Assembly: GCA_902793605.1 (NCBI GenBank)
Contig: CADBEB010000003.1
Coordinates: 85,985-149,984 of the forward strand
Direction of reading: 5' to 3'
DNA: 64,000 nt
Origin: an uncultured Eubacteriales bacterium
GTDB lineage: Bacteria > Bacillota > Clostridia > Christensenellales > Aristaeellaceae
Shown: in pieces, positions 58,823 to 64,000 of the stretch
How the letters are laid out: each line of letters starts with the position of its first letter
How positions within the stretch are numbered: the stretch's first letter is position 1
The notes under the pieces: model-generated
Seen by the model: the letters and a program-made list of their open reading frames with translations, nothing else
Told to the model about the DNA's origin: nothing
The model's database searches: none
Made by a program: the position numbers and the translations under genes

Positions 58823-60388
58823 ATGCATTCAATCCGTATCAAATATGCGCTGTTAACCATATTCTCGGTCATTGTTGCGCTGGGCATTGCCACATTTATC
58901 GGTGTGAAATCGATCCGGAAACTCGGAAACGACGATGCCGACCAGATGCTTTCCCTGATGTGCAAAACCGGGGCAATGAATCTGGAATCCTATTTTACAA
59001 GTGTGGAGCGTTCCGCGCAGACGGTCGCGTCGCTCGTTCAGAACAGGCTGGAGGATATGCCGCTCGATCAGCTGGGGAATCAGGTCGAAAACGCACGCGG
59101 TCTCTTTGGAGAGGTTGCCTACCATACGAACGGAGTGCTCACTTATTATTTCAGAATCGACCCGGCTCTTTCCGAAGATGTGAAGGGTTTCTGGTATGTC
59201 AATCTGGACGGACAAGGCTTCAGGGAACATGAAGTGACAGATATCACCCAGTTTGATACAAGCGACACTTCCAGGCTTGTCTGGTTTACCGTTCCGAAGG
59301 CAACCGGGAAAGGCGTCTGGCTTCCGCCTTACAATACTGAGAACCTGGATGTCCTTGTCATTTCATATAACCTGCCGGTTTACCGGAAGAATCAGTTTGT
59401 CGGTGTGATCGGCATTGAAATAGACTGCAAAACCCTGGACAATGTCGTGGAAAACATCAGGCTGTTCGATTCCGGGTACGCGTTTCTGATGGACGCGGAT
59501 TCACATATGATTTATCATCCGGCGATCAAATCCGGGCAGAAGATGTTTTCATTACCGAAGAGCCTGCTCGGTGAAAACACTCCTGTTCAATACCGTTTTC
59601 AGGGCGCTGACAAAAAAGCAGCCTGGCTTTCGCTCAGCAACGGGATGAGGCTGTATGTGTCCGTGCCGATCTCCGAGATCAACAAAAGCTGGCAGGAAAC
59701 GGTCTGGCGCATTGTCCTTGCATCGCTCGTTTTACTGACCGTTGTCAGCCTGATCATCCTTCGTTTTACCTCCCGCCTCACAAAGCCCCTCCACGATCTT
59801 TCGGAGGCGGTCAGGCAGGCAGACTCCGAAAACCCTGAGAGGAAAGCGGATTACAGCAAAAAGGACGAGGTCGGTATCCTGAAGACCAGCCTGGCGCACC
59901 TGGATTATAAAGCCTCGCACGATGAACTGACCGGTGTATTGAATCGCTCCGGGTATGAACTGCTTCTTTCCAGCCTTGACCGTGAAAGCACCTATATGAT
60001 CATGCTGGACGTGGACAATTTCAAAACCATCAACGATACCTGCGGCCACGAAACCGGAGACAGGGTGCTTGTCAGGCTGGCCCGGGTGCTGAAAAAGCAC
60101 TTCAGATCAGAAGACTACGTCTGCCGGATCGGTGGGGATGAATTTGTCGTCTTTATGGTAAATACCGAAAAAACGCAGCATGATCTGGTCGCCTCAAAGA
60201 TTGAAGATATCCGCCGTGAACTGTACGAATCGAATGACGGGATGCCGTCGGTCACGATCAGCGCCGGGATCGCACACGGGTCGGATTTTTCAGACACGAC
60301 AGCCTGGTTTGAAGAAGCGGATGCGGAAATGTACCAGGCAAAACAGCGCGGAAAACATGCATTCGGGTTTTCTTCGGATCATGCCTGA
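58823..60388 (+). CDS. dCache-HAMP-like GGDEF receptor cyclase
   Basis: ATG 58823 (MHSIRIKYALLTIFSVIVALGI) has GAGG nine bases upstream. One helix, an extracellular domain of about 280 residues with PAS/Cache features (YFRIDPALSEDVKGFWYVNL, FVGVIGIEIDCKTL), a second helix (IVLASLVLLTVVSLIIL), a linker, then a GGDEF domain with intact RIGGDEFVVF near residue 436. 521 residues. Cache domains bind small ligands such as amino acids or carboxylates. Confidence 0.88.
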   Translation: MHSIRIKYALLTIFSVIVALGIATFIGVKSIRKLGNDDADQMLSLMCKTGAMNLESYFTSVERSAQTVASLVQNRLEDMPLDQLGNQVENARGLFGEVAYHTNGVLTYYFRIDPALSEDVKGFWYVNLDGQGFREHEVTDITQFDTSDTSRLVWFTVPKATGKGVWLPPYNTENLDVLVISYNLPVYRKNQFVGVIGIEIDCKTLDNVVENIRLFDSGYAFLMDADSHMIYHPAIKSGQKMFSLPKSLLGENTPVQYRFQGADKKAAWLSLSNGMRLYVSVPISEINKSWQETVWRIVLASLVLLTVVSLIILRFTSRLTKPLHDLSEAVRQADSENPERKADYSKKDEVGILKTSLAHLDYKASHDELTGVLNRSGYELLLSSLDRESTYMIMLDVDNFKTINDTCGHETGDRVLVRLARVLKKHFRSEDYVCRIGGDEFVVFMVNTEKTQHDLVASKIEDIRRELYESNDGMPSVTISAGIAHGSDFSDTTAWFEEADAEMYQAKQRGKHAFGFSSDHA

Positions 60389-60499
60389 ACCACAGCGTTC
60401 AGGCATCCGGCAAAACCGGAAGCTTTATCAAACACAAGGGGCAGCAGCCTATTGGGTCATCCTCATTGTTCCGGTCCGAGAGAAAGGAGGGGTTTTACC

Positions 60500-61195
60500 T
60501 TGCTGACGAAACAAATGATGCGCCAGGGAAAACCCGGATTGTTTGGTATGATTGAAAGATCGACAAACCTGCGGAACAGCCGCGTGTTTGTCGCCCTGAA
60601 CGTGATCCTGTTTATCATATCCCTGGTGGTGCGCTTCACGGTGTGGGAACTTGAGATGGGCTCCTGTTTCATGTGGCTTTCCGCGGGGATGCTGCTCGTT
60701 TCTCTCGTGGAACTGCTGATCGTTCAGCGGAAAGAGGGCGTCGGGAACCATCTGAAATGGATCCTCGGGGTCAGTTTCGTTGTCTGCGCCGCGGTCACCA
60801 CTTCGACCCTCGGCGCCGTGGGAAGCATGATCTATATTTTTTCCCTGCTGCTCAGCATCCCATACTGCTCGGTGCTCTATTCGGTGTTTATTTCCGTCGT
60901 CACGGTCATGGGCAGCTTTATACCGCTGCTGATGACCGCATTCATGTCCAACTATGATCTGAATGTCGTCCGGATCGCACCCGGGACGGTGATCGAGGTC
61001 ACGTCCACCCTGGAAGCGACGCTTGACACCGTGGCCGTCAATGACGCGGGCACGAAAATAAACGAGCTTACGGCCGTGCTTCTGCCCGGAGTCGTGATGA
61101 TCATCATCATGGCGGTCGCGACGGTCAGCATCACCGCTGCCGTTCGCAGAATTCTGCTGGAACAGTACCATCAGTTCCAGATCACGAGAGAATGA
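60500..61195 (+). CDS. integral membrane protein of unknown function
   Basis: TTG 60500 is nine bases after AAAGGAGG and I use it; the ATG at 60515 is possible. The 231-residue protein has about five helices, a polar loop (TVIEVTSTLEATLDTVAVNDAGTKINEL) before the last one and a short basic C-terminus. It looks like a receptor membrane domain without an output domain. No family recognised. Followed directly by the M28 gene (ten bases), so likely in one operon. Confidence 0.65.
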   Translation: MLTKQMMRQGKPGLFGMIERSTNLRNSRVFVALNVILFIISLVVRFTVWELEMGSCFMWLSAGMLLVSLVELLIVQRKEGVGNHLKWILGVSFVVCAAVTTSTLGAVGSMIYIFSLLLSIPYCSVLYSVFISVVTVMGSFIPLLMTAFMSNYDLNVVRIAPGTVIEVTSTLEATLDTVAVNDAGTKINELTAVLLPGVVMIIIMAVATVSITAAVRRILLEQYHQFQITRE

Positions 61196-61205
61196 GGTGT
61201 CTGCC

Positions 61206-62411
61206 ATGGATTACATCAAATATATCACCGACGGAATTGAATCCATCTGTAAAAACCACAAATGCCGCATGACGGGATCCGAATCGGTCCGCGCCGCGGA
61301 AGCGGAGATCGCCGAATCGATGAAGGATTGCGTGGATGAAATCCAAACCCAGTCCTTTGATGTCCATCCCAACGCCTTTCTCGCGTCGGTGCCGCTGGAG
61401 GCGGTCCTCTGTATCGCCGCCTGCGGGTTTTTTATCGCCGGCGTGTGCACGGGGCAGGCCTGGACCTACCTGGTCTCGCTGATTCTGATGATCGTGGCGG
61501 TCGTTTGTTTCGTGGGCGAATTCGCGCTCTATCGGCAGGTGATCGACCGGTTCTTTCCCAAGCGGACGGGACAGAATCTCTATATGGTCCGCAAGGCAAA
61601 AAGCACACCGAAGCGCCGGATCATTCTCTGCGGTCATATCGACGCGGCGTATGAAATGCCCTTCCTCAAGTATCTGCCCAAGCCCATGATCTTCATCAGC
61701 ATCGGAAGCGGAGTTCTTTTCTGGGTGGTTAATTTCCTTTCCTGCAATCTGGCGCTTGCGGATTTTCTGTCGGCGGGCACGCTGACAACCTTCGCGATCA
61801 TCGAGATCGTCCTTACGGTTCTGTTTGCGCCGCTGCTCTTCCTGGTGGACTGGAAAACCGTGGTGGACGGGGCCAACGACAATCTGACCGGCTGCTTCCT
61901 GAGCATGAGCATCCTGAAGGAAATGGCAGATCGCGGCGAGCGGTTTGAGGATACGGAGATTGCCTGCCTGATCACCGACGGTGAGGAGTCGGGGCTTCGC
62001 GGAGCGCATGCCTTTGCGAGTGAAAACGTGGAAGAACTGCTGGATCTGAATACCGTCGTTTTCGCTGTGGATACGATTCACTCCGTGAAGGAATTGCGTA
62101 TCTTTTCCCGGGGCATCAACTATACCGAATCCAACAGCGAGGAAGTCTGCAACCTGCTGTATTTCGCGGGGATGAAAAACGGCTACGACCTGCGTACCGC
62201 CGAGTTCTACCCCGGTGCATGCGATTCCGACGCATTCTCCCGCGTCGGGATCAAGGCCGCCGCGATTTGCGGGGTTGCATTCACGCCGAAGGATTATTAT
62301 CACAATGTTAAAGACACCTATACGAACCTGAATCCGGAATGTATCCGCATCGTGCGCGATATTCTCAAGGATTCCGTTTCCATGTTCTCGAAAGTGGGAA
62401 AGATTTTCTGA
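61206..62411 (+). CDS. M28 family metallopeptidase with inserted membrane helices
   Basis: ATG 61206 with GAGG nine bases upstream. M28 zinc ligands are in order: HID in ILCGHIDAAYE, D in VDGANDNLTGC, catalytic EE in TDGEESGLRG, D in AVDTIHS and H in DYYHNVKDT. Unusually, two helix pairs lie within the domain: residues 65-110 before the first ligand and about 155-215 between the first and second (MIFISIGSGVLFWVVNFL, LTTFAIIEIVLTVLFAPLLFL). The active site is thus probably near the membrane face. 401 residues. Confidence 0.85.
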   Translation: MDYIKYITDGIESICKNHKCRMTGSESVRAAEAEIAESMKDCVDEIQTQSFDVHPNAFLASVPLEAVLCIAACGFFIAGVCTGQAWTYLVSLILMIVAVVCFVGEFALYRQVIDRFFPKRTGQNLYMVRKAKSTPKRRIILCGHIDAAYEMPFLKYLPKPMIFISIGSGVLFWVVNFLSCNLALADFLSAGTLTTFAIIEIVLTVLFAPLLFLVDWKTVVDGANDNLTGCFLSMSILKEMADRGERFEDTEIACLITDGEESGLRGAHAFASENVEELLDLNTVVFAVDTIHSVKELRIFSRGINYTESNSEEVCNLLYFAGMKNGYDLRTAEFYPGACDSDAFSRVGIKAAAICGVAFTPKDYYHNVKDTYTNLNPECIRIVRDILKDSVSMFSKVGKIF

Positions 62412-62505
62412 CAGATAAGGACTATGAGCAGTTACCCGGATCATGTCCGGACATTATATGCAAAGGGAGATATCGCTGTTCCCGGCGGGAACTGAAGGCT
62501 GTCTT
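62412..62505. other. short intergenic stretch
   Basis: A dyad around ATCATGTCCGGACATTAT (near 62440-62458) lies between convergent genes; it has no T-run. Nothing else seen. Confidence 0.35.
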
Positions 62506-63246
62506 CTATTCCGTTTCTTTCAGCCGGATTTCGGCGATTGCTCCGTTTGACAGCCGGAGATAGGCCGTACAGCTGTTATCGTTTTCGTGACTGTATATAC
62601 ACAATATATTGTCTTTTTCCAGGAGCTTCCGGGCAGCCGCCTGCAGTTCACGGGCTGGAACCTTCATTTCCGCAGATAATCCGTCAACGATTTCTCCGTA
62701 ATCCCCGCCGTGGTTTTCCTTTGCCTTCCTGTGGATCGCTTCGGCATCGTTCAGATCCGAATGTTCTGAGATTTCCGCCATCAGTTCCTCGCCGAGCGCG
62801 GTGACTAAACGGTGAAACTCCGATTCCGCCTCCGAATAAATGCGGACCAGATCTTCAAAGGTTTCCACATCTTTATGATAAGGCCTGTCCTGCACGATGA
62901 CCGGAAAGCTTTTCGCTCCCAGTTCCTTCAGCGCGGAAAAGGTTCTGTTTCCGTCAAGGATACTGTATGTTCCGTCCCCGCGCTCCACGACCGAGAGAGG
63001 TTCCCGTTTCTTTATCTCGCCTTTCTTTGTTTTTTCGATATATGCCATGGTGTGGCTGATGTCTTCCGGGGTGACGGTTTCCGTTGCTCTCAGGGAATCC
63101 ATGGGCATGATCACAGAGTCGGCTGTCTGATAAATGTCCGCTTCCGCAACAGGGTCGAGGACGACCTCTGCGGGTTTTCCGATTCCCCCCAGAAAGGTCA
63201 TGACCTGAACAATCAGCAGGATCAGTACAAGCTTCAGACTAATCAT
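62506..63246 (-). CDS. exported or membrane-anchored ParB/Srx-fold protein
   Basis: N-terminal hydrophobic helix (ISLKLVLILLIVQVMTFLGGIG) followed by a ParB-like N-domain: EPLSVVERGDGTYSILDGNRTFSALKELGAKSFPVIV, which includes the DGNRT nucleotide-binding turn (DGxHR in classical ParB). The last 130 residues are helical and unrecognised. No helix-turn-helix, so not a chromosome partition protein. It is read on the same strand as the alarmone synthetase. No good RBS before ATG 63246, so the start is uncertain. Confidence 0.7.
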   Translation of the reverse strand: MISLKLVLILLIVQVMTFLGGIGKPAEVVLDPVAEADIYQTADSVIMPMDSLRATETVTPEDISHTMAYIEKTKKGEIKKREPLSVVERGDGTYSILDGNRTFSALKELGAKSFPVIVQDRPYHKDVETFEDLVRIYSEAESEFHRLVTALGEELMAEISEHSDLNDAEAIHRKAKENHGGDYGEIVDGLSAEMKVPARELQAAARKLLEKDNILCIYSHENDNSCTAYLRLSNGAIAEIRLKETE

Positions 63247-63381
63247 TTTTCACACTGCAGGATGCATTCATGGCGGAACGCACTGCTTTTCCTTTCATCC
63301 GTACCGGGAAGAAGCGAAGACCTGAGGCACCGGTTTTGCCTTTTCGTTTTATCCGGTCGCCCGGTAGCGGGTTTCCGATGA

Positions 63382-64000
63382 TCAATCCTTTGCGATCCGA
63401 TCCCGGATCCGAAGCATTTTTTCATCCAGACTTGCGCTTACTTCCGCGCAGGCTTCCAGTTCTTTGGCCAGTTCTTCGGCGGTCCGGGGATTGAGATTCT
63501 TTTTATACCGCAGTTTGTGTTCGAGGCTTGCCCAGAAATCCATGGCGATCGTCCGCATCTGGATTTCAACAAGCATGTCTTTTTTCCCGTTTTCCGTATA
63601 GACCGGTGTTTTGATGATAAGGTGCAGGCTTCGATAGCCGCTTGGTTTCGGATCCCTGATATAATCCTTCCGTTTTACCAGCGTTACGTCCTCCTGCGCG
63701 AGGAAGCATTCCTCAATCCTGTAGATATCGTCAACAAAGGAACAGACGACCCGCACGCCGGCGATATCGTGCAGGTTTTCCTCCGCCGATTCGATCGTGA
63801 TCGGCAAACCGAGTTTATCCAGCTTCCGGATAATACTGTCCAGGCTCTTCACCCTCGATTTGATCGATTCGATCGGGTTATGCTCGTCCTGAAGGGAAAG
63901 TCGGTTGTTCAGGACATTGAATTTCGTTTCCACTTCCATCACAGCGCACTGGTAATTCATCAGCATGCTGTAAACCGGATCGAAATCGGCATGAAGCTGT
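63382..64000 (-). CDS. small alarmone synthetase, 5' end beyond window edge
   Basis: Catalyses (p)ppGpp synthesis (EC 2.7.6.5), RelA/SpoT-type synthetase domain without a hydrolase. The frame is open to the right edge (QLHADFDPVYSMLMNYQCA), 206 codons visible. Diagnostic motifs: DIAGVRVVCSFVDDIY, DPKPSGYRSLHLII and EIQMRTIAMDFWASLEHKLRYKK. The C-terminal coiled coil (ELAKELEACAEVSASLDEKMLR) is typical of YjbM/RelQ-like enzymes. Perhaps 10-30 residues are missing at the N-terminus. Confidence 0.92.
   Translation of the reverse strand, partial: QLHADFDPVYSMLMNYQCAVMEVETKFNVLNNRLSLQDEHNPIESIKSRVKSLDSIIRKLDKLGLPITIESAEENLHDIAGVRVVCSFVDDIYRIEECFLAQEDVTLVKRKDYIRDPKPSGYRSLHLIIKTPVYTENGKKDMLVEIQMRTIAMDFWASLEHKLRYKKNLNPRTAEELAKELEACAEVSASLDEKMLRIRDRIAKD

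Noticed and set aside
1..64000. tRNA, rRNA, phage, transposase or integrase genes
   Set aside because: None recognised on either strand; no att-like direct repeats or transposase-like frames.

Overview
The window reads as chromosomal DNA of a fermentative Gram-positive anaerobe of the Clostridia: GC looks mid-50s by eye, ribosome-binding sites are strong AGGAGG types, promoters are sigma-A-like, and the gene content (TRAP and MsmX-type sugar uptake, galactanase, uronate catabolism, LytS-type kinase, small alarmone synthetase) suits a gut or rumen pectin degrader. A Christensenellales/Aristaeella-like source is my guess only. No rRNA, tRNA, CRISPR array, phage or insertion sequence was recognised.

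Positions 1-16200 are a hexuronate/pectin catabolic island. On the minus strand lies uxaB-eda-kdgK-uxaC-kduI, and kdgF sits with a small membrane protein. On the plus strand are a TRAP transporter (dctPQM), an MFS permease, a HIT protein, uxuA-uxuB and an N-terminally damaged beta-glucuronidase gene. Together they take up uronates or unsaturated uronates and convert them via KDG and KDPG to pyruvate and glyceraldehyde-3-phosphate. An 11-base box, CCGTTTTGTCC, recurs near the promoters of four of these units.

Positions 16265-24713 (minus) form a galactan locus: MsmX-type ATPase, two permeases, a binding protein behind a consensus promoter with a cre-like site, an exported GH53 endo-galactanase and an unknown membrane protein. 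Next come a second HIT gene, an MFS efflux-type gene behind a leader peptide and a terminator that also covers its RBS, an exported GH13 amylase, a C69 dipeptidase and an exported GH43 enzyme.

Positions 31736-60400 are unusual. A LytS-type kinase and an XRE-REC response regulator sit among many exported or membrane hydrolases, phosphatases and diguanylate cyclases. Nine copies of a two-part element (TTGACA, then GGAA at a fixed offset, then a second TTGACA-like hexamer 20-21 bp after the first) lie before or between these genes between 33.8 and 57.4 kb. I read this as a previously unlabelled local regulon, perhaps run by the adjacent two-component system. Its members include a membrane-anchored type-B esterase, an ANL ligase/coiled-coil/hydrolase/Lys-Ala-repeat cluster, an exported HAD-deoxyribosyltransferase fusion upstream of guanine deaminase, an M20 dipeptidase, a tyrosine phosphatase and a histidine acid phosphatase. 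folC, an ABC exporter with an apparent ATT start, and a flavin-oxidase-like protein are interspersed.

Positions 60500-64000 hold a membrane protein, an M28 peptidase with membrane segments inside its domain, an exported ParB-fold protein and a small alarmone synthetase cut by the right edge.
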